A stretch of DNA of 64,000 nt from Ornithinibacillus bavariensis (lineage in GTDB: Bacteria > Bacillota > Bacilli > Bacillales > Amphibacillaceae), in assembly GCF_050433565.1 (NCBI RefSeq), contig NZ_JBNPWZ010000003.1, positions 124,001 to 188,000 on the forward strand. The letters are read 5' to 3'. How positions within the stretch are numbered: position 1 is the first letter of the stretch; each line of letters starts with the position of its first letter. Positions 1 to 8,516 of this stretch are shown here, one piece after another. The notes under the pieces were generated by a model. That model had not been told where the DNA came from, did no database searches, and saw only the letters and a program-made list of their open reading frames with translations. Made by a program: the position numbers and the translations under genes.

Positions 1-445
1 CCTTGTTTGGTTCTACCCGTCGTACATCTTTTTCGATTTCTTTGTGCAGATTAGGATTTTCATTTTGATTCGGATTGGGAGTAATAACTCCAACGATAAT
101 CCGATCATCAGTCTCACTTACCTGTGCCTGCACAATGTCTTTTCTTTCTTTCAAATATTTCGATATTAAACGGGTCTTTTCATTGGAATAACGGTCTTCA
201 TTCTGATGGGATGTGTTCTCATCACCAACATTAATTCCTGGCTGCTCGCTCCGTGGGTAACCACCACGTTCACCTATCGTTTTATCATTATCCAAACGAT
301 TCTTTTGTTCTCTTGGTGTTTCATAATTCACAGACTGAAACTGTTTTATTTCTTTCGGATCGCTTGTTCCTTGTTCTGTATTGTTATTTCCGCAAGCTGA
401 AGTTAATCCAGTACATAGTAAGATAACCATTAATTTTCCTCGCAT
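1..445 (-). CDS. YhcN/YlaJ-family spore lipoprotein (C-terminus cut by window edge)
   Basis: The reading frame opens with ATG at 445 behind a strong SD (AGGGAGG, 457-463) and stays open to base 1, so about 148 codons are visible and the C-terminus is missing. The N-terminus is a lipoprotein signal: a short basic start, a hydrophobic run and the lipobox LTSAC with Cys18, followed by a polar Asn/Gln-rich linker. The folded part contains a YLKERKDIV stretch and a DDRIIVGV strand, as in YhcN/YlaJ sporulation lipoproteins. B. subtilis places the family member coxA directly after safA, and this gene ends a safA-led group. A spore cortex or membrane role is inferred from family and context. Confidence 0.75.
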   Translation of the reverse strand, partial: MRGKLMVILLCTGLTSACGNNNTEQGTSDPKEIKQFQSVNYETPREQKNRLDNDKTIGERGGYPRSEQPGINVGDENTSHQNEDRYSNEKTRLISKYLKERKDIVQAQVSETDDRIIVGVITPNPNQNENPNLHKEIEKDVRRVEPNK

Positions 446-503
446 ATATTAAACCTCCCTTAAAGCTAGTTTGCTTAAAGAGAGGTTATTTAAACAGGAT
501 ATA

Positions 504-1241
504 TTAACCTTTCCGTTTAAAATGTGGAAGAGGGTTTCGTTTATGCTCTGACCTTCGATGCAATTTCTCAATAATTGCTTTATCTTGTTCAGGGATTGTT
601 TCACCCTTCAAGTAAGCATCAATTGTATTATAGGAAGTGCCCATTTCCGCCTCATCCGTTTGCCCCGCCCATAAGTCTGCACTTGGTTTCTTCTGAATTA
701 CTTCTTCAGGTACTTCAAGATATGCCGCCATTTCGCGAACCTCGGTCTTGGTAAACTCAACTAACGGTAAGATGTCAACTCCTCCATCACCGTATTTTGT
801 AAAATAACCTGTATACCATTCTGCAGCATTATCTGTACCAACTACTAAATAATTATAATTGGTAGCTATCGTATAAAGTGTACTCATTCTAAGTCTTGCT
901 CTTAGATTAGCATCTGCTAAACGACCATTCTCCTCATGAAAATTATCGCCTAATTGTTCTTTAATTGAAGAGAATAATATGGTATGTGTATTCGTCAAGT
1001 CAACAGTAAGACCATTCATTCCACATGTATCAATAACCTTCTCCGCATGCTTCATTCCTTCTGGATCACTATTCAGTGGCATAATAACACCTAATGAATT
1101 TTCTGGAAAAGCTCTTTTTATTAAGTTTGCCACAACCGCAGAATCAATACCACCACTAACACCTACTAATAATCCTTTTGCACCAGCTGCTTTAACTTGT
1201 TGCTGTAACCATTCCACTATCTCTGATACCGTCTGTTCCAC
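504..1241 (-). CDS. nadE: ammonia-dependent NAD+ synthetase
   Basis: The product converts deamido-NAD+ to NAD+ using ATP and ammonia, the last step of NAD synthesis. The 245-aa protein has the N-type ATP pyrophosphatase loop SGGIDS at residues 29-34, a GTDNAAEW segment followed by TKYGDGG near residues 135-152, and the substrate-binding KPSADLW stretch near 185. There is no glutaminase (nitrilase) domain, so ammonia must be supplied. The start is GTG, placed by an AAAGGAG SD eight bases upstream. It is about 25 residues shorter than B. subtilis NadE and resembles the short clade. It sits 29 bases after a coat-kinase-like gene in a safA-led group, an unusual place for a cofactor gene. Confidence 0.92.
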   Translation of the reverse strand: MEQTVSEIVEWLQQQVKAAGAKGLLVGVSGGIDSAVVANLIKRAFPENSLGVIMPLNSDPEGMKHAEKVIDTCGMNGLTVDLTNTHTILFSSIKEQLGDNFHEENGRLADANLRARLRMSTLYTIATNYNYLVVGTDNAAEWYTGYFTKYGDGGVDILPLVEFTKTEVREMAAYLEVPEEVIQKKPSADLWAGQTDEAEMGTSYNTIDAYLKGETIPEQDKAIIEKLHRRSEHKRNPLPHFKRKG

Positions 1242-1270
1242 AATAATCGCTCCTTTATCAAATCTACACT

Positions 1271-2227
1271 TTATTTTAGCATGACCTTGGAGGTATTTAA
1301 AAATTCTTTACGCTTTATCCATTCCTCTTCCATTGTTTGTAAATAGGAGCTGACACTAAGTCTTCGTTTGCTTTTCAAATAATGCATCCATTCCCTTAAC
1401 ACATCACTTGGGATAAATACTGAATATAAAAATTTCGCTAATTCCCTTTCTGACGCCATATTGTATTGTAATAAACGGTCAAGCTTCCAATTTATATTCG
1501 GCAGAAATCGTTGTCCTAATTGAATAAAATCATAAAGCTGTGTCGTACAATGCAGTAGATCAAAATCAATTAGAACTGTCCGCTCATTATGAATAAAGTT
1601 ATGGGAAGCAACATCCCCATGAACCCATCTTCCCTCTATTTCAGCTTCCTTTTGATCGTGATTCCAAGAATAGGTTGATACAATATCTAAATAACGGTTC
1701 ATCATCCATACAATATCTCGAAATAAATTCTCATAGCCATACTTTTGAAAAATATACTCTGTTTCCAAAAATTTATTTAACCTTACATGCCATCTTCTAT
1801 AAAATAGTTGCTTTTTAATCGGATTCTTAACGGTTATATTTTTTGCATCTTGATGAAATTTTTTTATAGTAGAAACAGCTAACAGTCGGTCTCCAGGGTG
1901 CTGATAGTTTAATTTTCTTCCAGTGATATAAGGAGATATTGTCCAACCATAATTCGTACCTGTTAAAATTTCTTTTTTTCCATTTGGAAAGCGAACAAAA
2001 GGCACGATTGATTTTGATTTAGCCTTGTTAAAAAAATCCCATTGTTGCCTCATATTCAATAAATTTGAATGCCCTTTTAGAATATATTGTTTTCCTGTAT
2101 TAGCTTCCAAATAATATATGTTTCGCTTAATTTGGTGAAGCTTCTTTATTTCTAAGTTTCCCTCCCAAAGTAAAAAAGAAGAGAGACGATCGTAGTGATT
2201 ATCGTCTCTGCTTAACTGTTTCCTCAA
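1271..2227 (-). CDS. CotS/YutH-like spore coat kinase-fold protein
   Basis: This 318-aa protein has the aminoglycoside-phosphotransferase-like kinase fold used by CotS, YutH and YsxE. The catalytic loop HGD-x4-N lies near residues 203-210 and the metal-binding DFD near 221-223, so the active-site residues look intact; the substrate is unknown. Translation starts at a TTG whose first bases overlap the stop of safA, so the two are probably coupled. Context (downstream of safA, upstream of nadE and a YhcN-type lipoprotein) supports a coat-associated role. It could be a YutH orthologue, but the sequence alone does not settle which member it is. Confidence 0.7.
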   Translation of the reverse strand: MRKQLSRDDNHYDRLSSFLLWEGNLEIKKLHQIKRNIYYLEANTGKQYILKGHSNLLNMRQQWDFFNKAKSKSIVPFVRFPNGKKEILTGTNYGWTISPYITGRKLNYQHPGDRLLAVSTIKKFHQDAKNITVKNPIKKQLFYRRWHVRLNKFLETEYIFQKYGYENLFRDIVWMMNRYLDIVSTYSWNHDQKEAEIEGRWVHGDVASHNFIHNERTVLIDFDLLHCTTQLYDFIQLGQRFLPNINWKLDRLLQYNMASERELAKFLYSVFIPSDVLREWMHYLKSKRRLSVSSYLQTMEEEWIKRKEFLNTSKVMLK

Positions 2228-3120
2228 TCGGATGATTCTTCCTTCTCTTCATCCCTATATCCACCAAATCCAGGAGGGGTAGGATAGCCACCCATCTGCC
2301 AATCAGGCATGTATGGGAACATCGTATTGGCTTGTGTAGGAATATTTTGCATACCCTCTACTTGTGTCGGAAAGTTCATCTCTGTACCGGTACCCATAGG
2401 GGGCATAGTTGTTAACATTGGTGGATAATCAGCTGCTCCTCCTCCACATCCACAATCTGCTTCAGCCCCATACATCATAGGTGCTGGATAGCCCATACCT
2501 AGATGAGCAAGATGTGGATGATACATCGGGAAGAGATGATGTGAAAAGTGCATTCCTCCACAGCAAGGATTTACCGGGAAACATGGTATCATATGCATTG
2601 GATATGCCATATGATGAAATACAGGTTGCTGCATTGGTTGATGTTTAGGTTTATGCTTCTTCGGTTTTTCTTTATGTTTTACATGCTTTGGAGAATGACT
2701 TTCTTCAGATGATGATTCTTCAAAATTAAAAGTCATATACGTGTTTAATTCAGTTGTTTCCAAGGTAGGTTGTTGGATAATTGGAGGCAAGGTCATTTGC
2801 GGTACTTGTGGCATTTGTGGTAGTGGCATTACAGGCTGTACTTGTACTTCTTTCTTTACATGATCCTCTTTTATTACTGGTAGAGGCTTTGGTGAAATAT
2901 TCATATACGGGTGTTCCACATGTTCTTTTTTTACTTCTTTAACCATGCCTTCCTTTTTTACGGCTTTAGCTGTAGTTGGAATACGAATTTTCATACCTGG
3001 CATTAACATATCCGGAGCAGATAGGTGCGAGTTAACCTGTTTTAATTCCCCAAAATCTACCCCATACTTCTTAGACAGTTCCCACAATGTATCTCCTTTT
3101 TGTACTACATGAATCTTCAA
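2224..3120 (-). CDS. safA: spore coat morphogenetic protein SafA
   Basis: SafA localises to the cortex-coat interface and organises inner coat assembly. The 298-aa protein opens with one LysM domain (residues 1-48, with QKGDTLWELSKKYG and PGMKIRIP), which in this family binds peptidoglycan or precursors. The remainder is low-complexity: Val/Lys-rich to about 100, a Ser/Glu/Lys/His block near 135-165, then a Met/Pro/His/Gly-rich tail with a CGCGGG cluster. It is shorter than B. subtilis SafA (about 387 aa). The SD (AAAGGAG) is 12 bases before ATG, rather far. The gene overlaps the following kinase-like gene by four bases. Confidence 0.88.
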   Translation of the reverse strand: MKIHVVQKGDTLWELSKKYGVDFGELKQVNSHLSAPDMLMPGMKIRIPTTAKAVKKEGMVKEVKKEHVEHPYMNISPKPLPVIKEDHVKKEVQVQPVMPLPQMPQVPQMTLPPIIQQPTLETTELNTYMTFNFEESSSEESHSPKHVKHKEKPKKHKPKHQPMQQPVFHHMAYPMHMIPCFPVNPCCGGMHFSHHLFPMYHPHLAHLGMGYPAPMMYGAEADCGCGGGAADYPPMLTTMPPMGTGTEMNFPTQVEGMQNIPTQANTMFPYMPDWQMGGYPTPPGFGGYRDEEKEESSD

Positions 3121-3364
3121 CGTTTATTCGAACTCCTTTCACTTCAAAATTCTAGGCTAGAATCACTCTTTACCAAGATATGCAAAACTGTTCTAAATGT
3201 TGAACCATAATATTAGAAAACTTGTATGGAGATAAAACAATGGGGAGTGATGTTTGTCAGTTTACGACCTTTTTAAAAATTACTAGGTATTGATAAGAGC
3301 TATCCGTTATTACCTACTGTAGTTTGAGGCAGTTTAGACTAGAAGAATAAATTGCCCTAAACAC

Positions 3365-3400
3365 AAAAAAGACCGTTTTCCAATAGGAAACGGCTCTTTT
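3365..3400 (-). terminator. Rho-independent terminator after obg
   Basis: A stem CCGTTTTCC / GGAAACGG with an AATA loop is followed on the minus strand by a run of six T. It lies nine bases beyond the obg stop codon and closes the spo0B-obg unit before safA. Confidence 0.8.
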
Positions 3401-3408
3401 ATATATAA

Positions 3409-4689
3409 CTATTCAACAAACTCAAATTCAAATTGTAAAATACGGATTGTGTCCCCGTCTTCTGCTCCTCGTTTACGGAGTTCATCATCTACACCCATCG
3501 TACGCATCTGTCTAGCAAAACGTCGAACAGCTTCATCACGATTAAAGTCGGTCATTTTGAACAATTTCTCGATACGTGGACCTGTTAGTACAAATGCACC
3601 GTCATCATCTCGACTAATTTCAAAGCCTTTGTCTTCTTTTTGATATCGATAAACTACGGTTTCATCTGTATCCTCTATCTCATCTGTGTTCTTTGGAATT
3701 TTTTCCAATAGGTCTGCCACTGTATAAAGTAAATCTCGAAGTCCAGATTTGGTTAATGTTGAAATCGGAAATACTGGTATATCATCTTCTATTTGTTCCT
3801 TAAACTTTTTTAGATTCTCTTCTGCATCAGGCATATCCATTTTATTTGCTGCAATCACCTGTGGTCTATTCATAAGTTTCTCATCATATTCTCTTAATTC
3901 ATTATTAATCTTCTGATAATCCTCAAAAGGGTCACGACCTTCTGTTCCTGCCATATCAATTACATGGATAATTACCCTTGTTCGTTCAACATGCCTTAAA
4001 AATTGATGTCCCAGTCCGACTCCCTCGTGAGCGCCCTCTATTAGACCTGGTAAATCAGCTAAAACAAAGCTTCGACCATCTCCAGTATCAACCACGCCTA
4101 AATTTGGAGCTAAAGTAGTGAAATGGTAGTCAGCAATCTTTGGCTTTGCTGCACTAACTACGGATAAAAAAGTTGATTTCCCAACACTAGGAAAGCCCAC
4201 TAATCCTACATCAGCGATTAATTTTAATTCTACCTTAATATTACGCTCTTCACCTGGTTCCCCATTTTCAGCAAAATCAGGTGCTGGATTTCTTGGGGTC
4301 GCAAAACGTGAATTACCTCTACCCCCTCGGCCACCTCTTGCAATTACAGCTTCTTGACCATGGACAGTTAAATCTGCAATTACTTGATTGGTATCCTCAT
4401 CGATAACAGTAGTTCCAGGTGGTACTGAAACGGTTAGCGGGGAAGCATTTCTACCATGCTGATTTTTACTCATCCCGTTCTCCCCACGTTTTGCTTTAAA
4501 GTGTCGGTTATAGCGGAAGTCCATTAACGTATTAAGACCCTCATCCACTTTAAAAACAACATCTCCGCCGTCTCCACCATCTCCTCCGGCAGGACCACCT
4601 AAAGGGACATACTTTTCACGACGGTAAGCAACAAGCCCATTCCCTCCGTCACCAGCTTTTACATACACACTGACTTGATCGACAAACAT
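3409..4689 (-). CDS. obg: Obg family GTPase (CgtA)
   Basis: Obg is an essential GTPase linked to 50S ribosome assembly, the stress response and, in Bacillus, Spo0A activation. The 426-aa protein has the glycine-rich Obg fold (residues 1-158, with repeated GG motifs), a G domain starting at GFPSVGKST (about 163-171), with DLPG, NKMD and later G motifs, and a C-terminal OCT domain (about 345-426). Length and layout match B. subtilis Obg (428 aa). It lies 19 bases after spo0B, the same order as in B. subtilis, and its own terminator follows. Confidence 0.97.
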   Translation of the reverse strand: MFVDQVSVYVKAGDGGNGLVAYRREKYVPLGGPAGGDGGDGGDVVFKVDEGLNTLMDFRYNRHFKAKRGENGMSKNQHGRNASPLTVSVPPGTTVIDEDTNQVIADLTVHGQEAVIARGGRGGRGNSRFATPRNPAPDFAENGEPGEERNIKVELKLIADVGLVGFPSVGKSTFLSVVSAAKPKIADYHFTTLAPNLGVVDTGDGRSFVLADLPGLIEGAHEGVGLGHQFLRHVERTRVIIHVIDMAGTEGRDPFEDYQKINNELREYDEKLMNRPQVIAANKMDMPDAEENLKKFKEQIEDDIPVFPISTLTKSGLRDLLYTVADLLEKIPKNTDEIEDTDETVVYRYQKEDKGFEISRDDDGAFVLTGPRIEKLFKMTDFNRDEAVRRFARQMRTMGVDDELRKRGAEDGDTIRILQFEFEFVE

Positions 4690-4708
4690 ATTTTTTCACC
4701 TCATATCA

Positions 4709-5239
4709 TTAGGCAGGAAATGTAAATGTACAGATAATCGTTTCATTCGTGTTATTCTCATGGATAGAAACATTATCTATTTTGTTATTAATTCCTACTT
4801 TAAATGCATTCTTATTTATAGCGCACGCTTGGATAGTTATCACCAGTTCGATTGATGAACTAATCACATTTATCTCAATAGTCCCTTCTACAAGTTCCTC
4901 TTGATTACTAACTGCCATTGTCAGTATATCAACAAATGTCATACCAACTGAAGTCAATGTATTGTCAATATGAGATAAATCTTGATTTATACTATGTAGA
5001 AGATAATTAAAACGTATGTTGGGTTGTTTCCAGTTTAATTGCAAGAGCCATAATGCAAAATTAGGACAGTTCATATTCATAAGTAATCTTTCTTGATGAA
5101 AAGCTTCCAAAATATCATTTACCTTCATCTTAACTTTATCAATTTTACCCATACTTAAATAGCCATGAACTATTTGCAAATCATTCATTAAATCATGTCG
5201 TTGTAAACGTAATAGTTGAATGATATCTTTACTCTCCAC
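4709..5239 (-). CDS. spo0B: sporulation initiation phosphotransferase Spo0B
   Basis: Spo0B passes phosphate from Spo0F to Spo0A in the sporulation phosphorelay. The 176-aa protein begins with the helical hairpin and the phosphorylatable His15 in RHDLMNDLQ, the family motif H-D-x-x-N-x-L-Q. The poorly conserved C-terminal ATPase-like region follows. B. subtilis Spo0B is slightly longer (192 aa). It sits between rpmA and obg, its conserved position, but a strong terminator separates it from rpmA. Confidence 0.9.
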   Translation of the reverse strand: MESKDIIQLLRLQRHDLMNDLQIVHGYLSMGKIDKVKMKVNDILEAFHQERLLMNMNCPNFALWLLQLNWKQPNIRFNYLLHSINQDLSHIDNTLTSVGMTFVDILTMAVSNQEELVEGTIEINVISSSIELVITIQACAINKNAFKVGINNKIDNVSIHENNTNETIICTFTFPA

Positions 5240-5269
5240 AATATCCCCCCATTACCATGAATTATATCA

Positions 5270-5304
5270 AAAAAACTCCAACCACTAAATTGATTGGAGT
5301 TTTT
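5270..5304 (-). terminator. Rho-independent terminator between rpmA and spo0B
   Basis: AAAAACTCCAA (5271-5281) pairs with TTGGAGTTTTT (5294-5304); the minus-strand tail is seven T. It ends the rplU-prp-rpmA ribosomal unit, and partial readthrough could feed spo0B. Confidence 0.8.
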
Positions 5305-5315
5305 GTTCGGTAATA

Positions 5316-5606
5316 TTATGCTTCTTGAGCAACTGGGTAAACACTAACTTTTTTGCGGTCACGACCATAGCGTTCAAATTTTACAACACCGTCGATTTTT
5401 GCATAAAGCGTGTCATCTCCACCACGGCCAACGTTTTCACCTGGATAGATTTTAGTACCGCGTTGACGATATAAAATAGATCCACCAGTTACAAATTGTC
5501 CATCAGCACGTTTAGCACCAAGACGTTTGGACTCTGAGTCACGACCGTTCTTTGTACTACCAACACCTTTTTTAGATGCGAAGAACTGTAAATCTAGACG
5601 TAGCAT
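5316..5606 (-). CDS. rpmA: 50S ribosomal protein L27
   Basis: L27 reaches the peptidyl-transferase centre of the large ribosomal subunit. The 96-aa product carries the Firmicutes-type N-terminal extension MLRLDLQFFA before the conserved SKKGVGSTKNGRDS start of mature L27. In this group the extension is removed by the cysteine protease Prp, and prp is the adjacent upstream gene. The GTKIYPGENVGRGGDDTLYA core is fully conserved. The SD AGGAGGT precedes ATG. Confidence 0.97.
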   Translation of the reverse strand: MLRLDLQFFASKKGVGSTKNGRDSESKRLGAKRADGQFVTGGSILYRQRGTKIYPGENVGRGGDDTLYAKIDGVVKFERYGRDRKKVSVYPVAQEA

Positions 5607-5617
5607 AAGAGCACCTC

Positions 5618-5947
5618 CTATTTACTTTGAATTGTAATAAATTGATTATAGTCACGTTCAATAGTTTCCAGTGAAACAATCATACCCTCGAACAAGAGCT
5701 GTGCTCTTTCCATTAATCCTTCATCTACAGAATCTGGAATAGACACACGAAGATAACCACCCTCATGACCTTGTTCGATTTCTAATTCAATATCCGTCAT
5801 CTTAAGTACAGCATTTACTGCGCCAAAGGAAACTGCGGATACTCCAGCACAAACTAAGTCATATCCATAGGGACCACTTTCTGCATGTCCAGATAACTCA
5901 AAGGACTTTATTTGATTATTATCTCGGTATACAGTAACCTTAATCAT
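5618..5947 (-). CDS. prp: ribosomal-processing cysteine protease Prp (YsxB)
   Basis: Prp cleaves the N-terminal extension of L27. The 109-aa protein has the catalytic pair in place, His21 in SGHAESG and Cys33 in LVCAGVS. It lies between rplU and rpmA, the invariant order in Firmicutes, with 11-base gaps on both sides indicating one transcript. Its substrate, with an LQFFA processing motif, is encoded immediately downstream. Confidence 0.95.
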   Translation of the reverse strand: MIKVTVYRDNNQIKSFELSGHAESGPYGYDLVCAGVSAVSFGAVNAVLKMTDIELEIEQGHEGGYLRVSIPDSVDEGLMERAQLLFEGMIVSLETIERDYNQFITIQSK

Positions 5948-5958
5948 GGTTTAAACCC

Positions 5959-6267
5959 TTATTGGTTGATTTTTTCAATCACTAGTTTTGTGTATGGTTG
6001 ACGATGACCTTGTTTCTTGTGGTAGTTTTTCTTAGCTTTAAACTTGAATACAGTAACTTTCTTTTGACGGCCGTGTTTTTCAACTTTAGCCGTAACAGTA
6101 GCACCTTCCACATAAGGAGAACCAACTTTAACGTCTGCTCCACCTACGAAAAGAACTTTGTCAAAAGTAACAGTTTCATTCACGTCAGCTGTAACTTTTT
6201 CCACGTAAACTACTTGGCCTTCTTCAACTTTAACTTGCTTACCACCTGTTTCGATAATAGCGTACAT
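5959..6267 (-). CDS. rplU: 50S ribosomal protein L21
   Basis: This 102-aa large-subunit protein starts MYAIIETGGKQ and contains the conserved KVTVFKFKAKKNYHKKQGHRQ C-terminal RNA-binding block. It has the usual L21 length and heads the rplU-prp-rpmA operon. The untranslated region upstream matches the L21 leader, so expression is probably autoregulated at the RNA level. SD AAGGAGG lies a few bases before ATG. Confidence 0.97.
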   Translation of the reverse strand: MYAIIETGGKQVKVEEGQVVYVEKVTADVNETVTFDKVLFVGGADVKVGSPYVEGATVTAKVEKHGRQKKVTVFKFKAKKNYHKKQGHRQPYTKLVIEKINQ

Positions 6268-6279
6268 AACTGCACCTCC

Positions 6280-6371
6280 TTAATTAACTCAGACTCGCCA
6301 TACAGGTAACTAACTTCGAGTTTTAAAAACCTGTTCTGTGCGGTTGTAGCACGGGTGCTACGATGAATAAC
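6280..6371 (-). promoter_or_regulatory. ribosomal L21 leader RNA
   Basis: The minus-strand leader of rplU contains a tight hairpin GTAGCAC/GTGCTAC (6346-6361) and a second pairing ACAGGT (6302-6307) with ACCTGT (6329-6334), followed by a conserved-looking single-stranded stretch up to the SD. This layout matches the L21 leader of Bacilli, a structured 5' UTR thought to be bound by L21. The 5' end is placed by the promoter just upstream. The exact fold was not computed. Confidence 0.65.
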
Positions 6372-6377
6372 ATACAA

Positions 6378-6407
6378 ATGTTATCATGTTCGATTACTAT
6401 TTGTCAA
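6378..6407 (-). promoter_or_regulatory. sigma-A promoter of rplU operon
   Basis: On the minus strand TTGACA (6407-6402) is followed after 18 bases by TAACAT (6383-6378), preceded by an extended -10 TG. This would start transcription near 6371, at the beginning of the L21 leader. Confidence 0.6.
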
Positions 6408-6424
6408 GCTTCCTTGCTATTTTT

Positions 6425-7291
6425 CTAGCTAGCATGAAACATAGCAATCTCGCCGATTGTCAAATCATAATTTTTATCATAAAAATAGCTTTGCAAGCAA
6501 TCCGCTTCATCAATGTAAAGACGTGTATTATTAGGCATTTGAACATAAATTGGGTGTTTATAATCCCGTTTAAATTGGATGAAAACATCCATGAGAGAAT
6601 ATTGTGCAGGTACCGTTATCGGTCTTACGTCTTTTATCCACTGTTCACCCTTATACCTATTAAGCAGAAATCGAATAAAAACATAGTGCTTTTTTTTCCA
6701 TTCTGAACGATTTTCCAATAACAAAAAGATCATCAACAAGAAAGCACTCAATGTGAATGAATAGAAAACGAACTGCAACAAAATAACAACTAATGTTAAT
6801 ACGATAGAAAGCATAATCATAATGTGATATGCCTTTCGAAATGGTAATTTAATTGAAAGCAAAAAAAATAACAGTTTTCCACCGTCTAATGGCCATATTG
6901 GCAGCAAATTAAATACCAAAATGATTGTATTATAAAATAATATCTTCTCCACCATTGCGGCTGGAACAAACGCTAGAGCTGAACCAATTAATACCATTCC
7001 ATATATAACGAAATGCTGAAGAGGTCCTGCAATAGTTACGAAAAATTCTTCCCTGAGTGGCCTTGTTCCGTGTTCATCCGTGTCCATAACTCCACCAAAG
7101 ATCCAAAGCATTACCTTTCTAATTCGCCATTTGAATAGAGCTGCTGCTATATAATGCCCAAGCTCATGGATTAGAACTATGACTAGAATGATGAATAATT
7201 CTACAAAGGTACCCGTAAAAAACGAAATAACCATAAAAATAAGCAGGATTGGATGGATATGTATCGGTGGTAGCAGTTTACGGATTGTCAT
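6425..7291 (-). CDS. spoIVFB: SpoIVFB intramembrane metalloprotease (pro-sigma-K processing)
   Basis: SpoIVFB is the site-2-type zinc protease in the outer forespore membrane that activates pro-sigma-K. I start it at the ATG at 7291 (SD AGGTGG, ten bases upstream) because this gives 288 aa, the B. subtilis length, and an N-terminus with the IHIHP motif; the longer upstream frame runs inside spoIVFA. The zinc motif is HELGH at residues 42-46 in a membrane segment, and the third ligand lies in LLPIWPLDGGKL. EHGTRPLREEF and IAGPLQH are family signatures. It overlaps spoIVFA by 14 bases. Confidence 0.95.
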   Translation of the reverse strand: MTIRKLLPPIHIHPILLIFMVISFFTGTFVELFIILVIVLIHELGHYIAAALFKWRIRKVMLWIFGGVMDTDEHGTRPLREEFFVTIAGPLQHFVIYGMVLIGSALAFVPAAMVEKILFYNTIILVFNLLPIWPLDGGKLLFFLLSIKLPFRKAYHIMIMLSIVLTLVVILLQFVFYSFTLSAFLLMIFLLLENRSEWKKKHYVFIRFLLNRYKGEQWIKDVRPITVPAQYSLMDVFIQFKRDYKHPIYVQMPNNTRLYIDEADCLQSYFYDKNYDLTIGEIAMFHAS

Positions 7292-8051
7292 CGACTTCAA
7301 CCACCTGAACTGGATCGATATATTCATTGTCTTTCTCAATTGCAAAATAAAGGGTTTCATTATCCTCAGATGGTGCAAATTCACCGATTCGCTGTTGCGC
7401 ATCAATTATTTGATATAAATGAACATCAATGGAGCTTAAGTACCCATAGGTTGAAGTGGTTCCATCCGCATGTTGAACTACAACTGTTTTCTTGGTATTG
7501 CGATCCTTTCCTGCAAAAATAACAACACCATCCCTTAATGCCGAAACTGGAGCAGTATCAGCAGGAGCAATCTTAATCCCTCTCCCATTTGTTTGGAATG
7601 TCTCTGTAACATTACCTGATACTGGTAATACTAAAGCTACTTTCTCTGCTTCTTGCTTTTCATTATTTGGTGAAAATGCCAGCGGTGTTCCAAATGCATC
7701 CTTGTACCATTCATAAGTGGATGCAAATGGGAATTCTTCAGTTAGTGCGTGATATGCCCACTTCTTTGGCTTCGAAAGAAAATCCGCATCGTTTTGGAGA
7801 ACAATTGCAACGGAAAAGAATAACATAACCGATAATATCCCTTTAAAAATAATACCAGTTACTACTTTACTATTTCTTTGATTAGATGCGGATGGATCAA
7901 GAAAGTCAGGATAATACCCATGTTTTTCTTCATCCTGCGGTAAAACCGGCATGATGGTACTAAAATTTTTATGTCTTGTTTTATTTGGTAGCCCGCGTGA
8001 CTTCTTCCGTTCACTTATGGCACGGCGAACATCCTTAATATCTTTCTTCAT
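7278..8051 (-). CDS. spoIVFA: SpoIVFA, regulator of SpoIVFB, LytM-like domain
   Basis: SpoIVFA holds SpoIVFB inactive in complex with BofA until it is cleaved by SpoIVB. The 257-aa protein has a basic N-terminal cytoplasmic part, one transmembrane helix (about residues 70-90) and a C-terminal M23/LytM-like domain (about 145-255, with GNVTETF, YGYLSS and ETLYFAIE). The zinc-binding histidine motifs of true M23 enzymes are absent, as expected for a non-catalytic SpoIVFA. It is co-transcribed with the overlapping spoIVFB; a sigma-E-like promoter lies upstream. Confidence 0.93.
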   Translation of the reverse strand: MKKDIKDVRRAISERKKSRGLPNKTRHKNFSTIMPVLPQDEEKHGYYPDFLDPSASNQRNSKVVTGIIFKGILSVMLFFSVAIVLQNDADFLSKPKKWAYHALTEEFPFASTYEWYKDAFGTPLAFSPNNEKQEAEKVALVLPVSGNVTETFQTNGRGIKIAPADTAPVSALRDGVVIFAGKDRNTKKTVVVQHADGTTSTYGYLSSIDVHLYQIIDAQQRIGEFAPSEDNETLYFAIEKDNEYIDPVQVVEVDDNP

Positions 8052-8085
8052 ACGCCCTCACATTCCTTCATTAAACGTTTTTACA

Positions 8086-8115
8086 ATTGTATGAAGAAAG
8101 CGGACAAGATATGTA
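8086..8115 (-). promoter_or_regulatory. sigma-E-like promoter of spoIVFA-spoIVFB
   Basis: The minus strand shows TACATATC (8115-8108) and CATACAAT (8093-8086). The second element fits the sigma-E -10 consensus exactly and the first resembles the ATAT-type -35 at a suitable distance. The spoIVF operon is a known sigma-E target in B. subtilis. Confidence 0.55.
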
Positions 8116-8191
8116 TTTAGTAGTATGAGAATAGTTAATAAACAATTAAACTTCATTTAATAAGAGGGCCCTTACTATCTTCTATCATGAT

Positions 8192-8416
8192 TCAGTTAAA
8201 TAACCAACTGTAAATAACTTGAAAAACAACAATTGCAACTGCTAATCCAGGACCTACAATACATACTCCTATTAACAAAGACCTTATAATTTCCCATAAA
8301 TTAAAGGCTGGTTTACCGCCCTTATCAATAGCATCGATTTTCTCATTCATCGTCTGTAATGATTTATTTATATTCTTTAGCTCACTTATTATTTATTGCT
8401 CTGTATTACTTTCCAT
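8192..8416 (-). pseudogene. small membrane protein gene interrupted by an early TAA
   Basis: ATG at 8416 follows a well-placed SD (GGAG, eight bases). The frame reads seven codons, meets TAA at 8395-8393, then stays open for 66 more codons to TGA at 8194-8192. The downstream part has a heptad-like hydrophilic helix (SELKNINKSLQTMNEK) followed by a Gly-rich linker and one transmembrane helix (about residues 48-70). Good SD, typical composition and a clean open frame on both sides of a single stop suggest a nonsense mutation, a sequencing error, or reinitiation at the internal ATG near codon 29. I do not recognise the family. Confidence 0.5.
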
Positions 8417-8516
8417 AATAGTTACTCCAATCAGAATTTAAATTTAGAATTCATTAAAAAAATATTTTCATTCAACGATTTACATTTGTTTTTTAAAAGC
8501 TCCACCTTTTCAGAGT

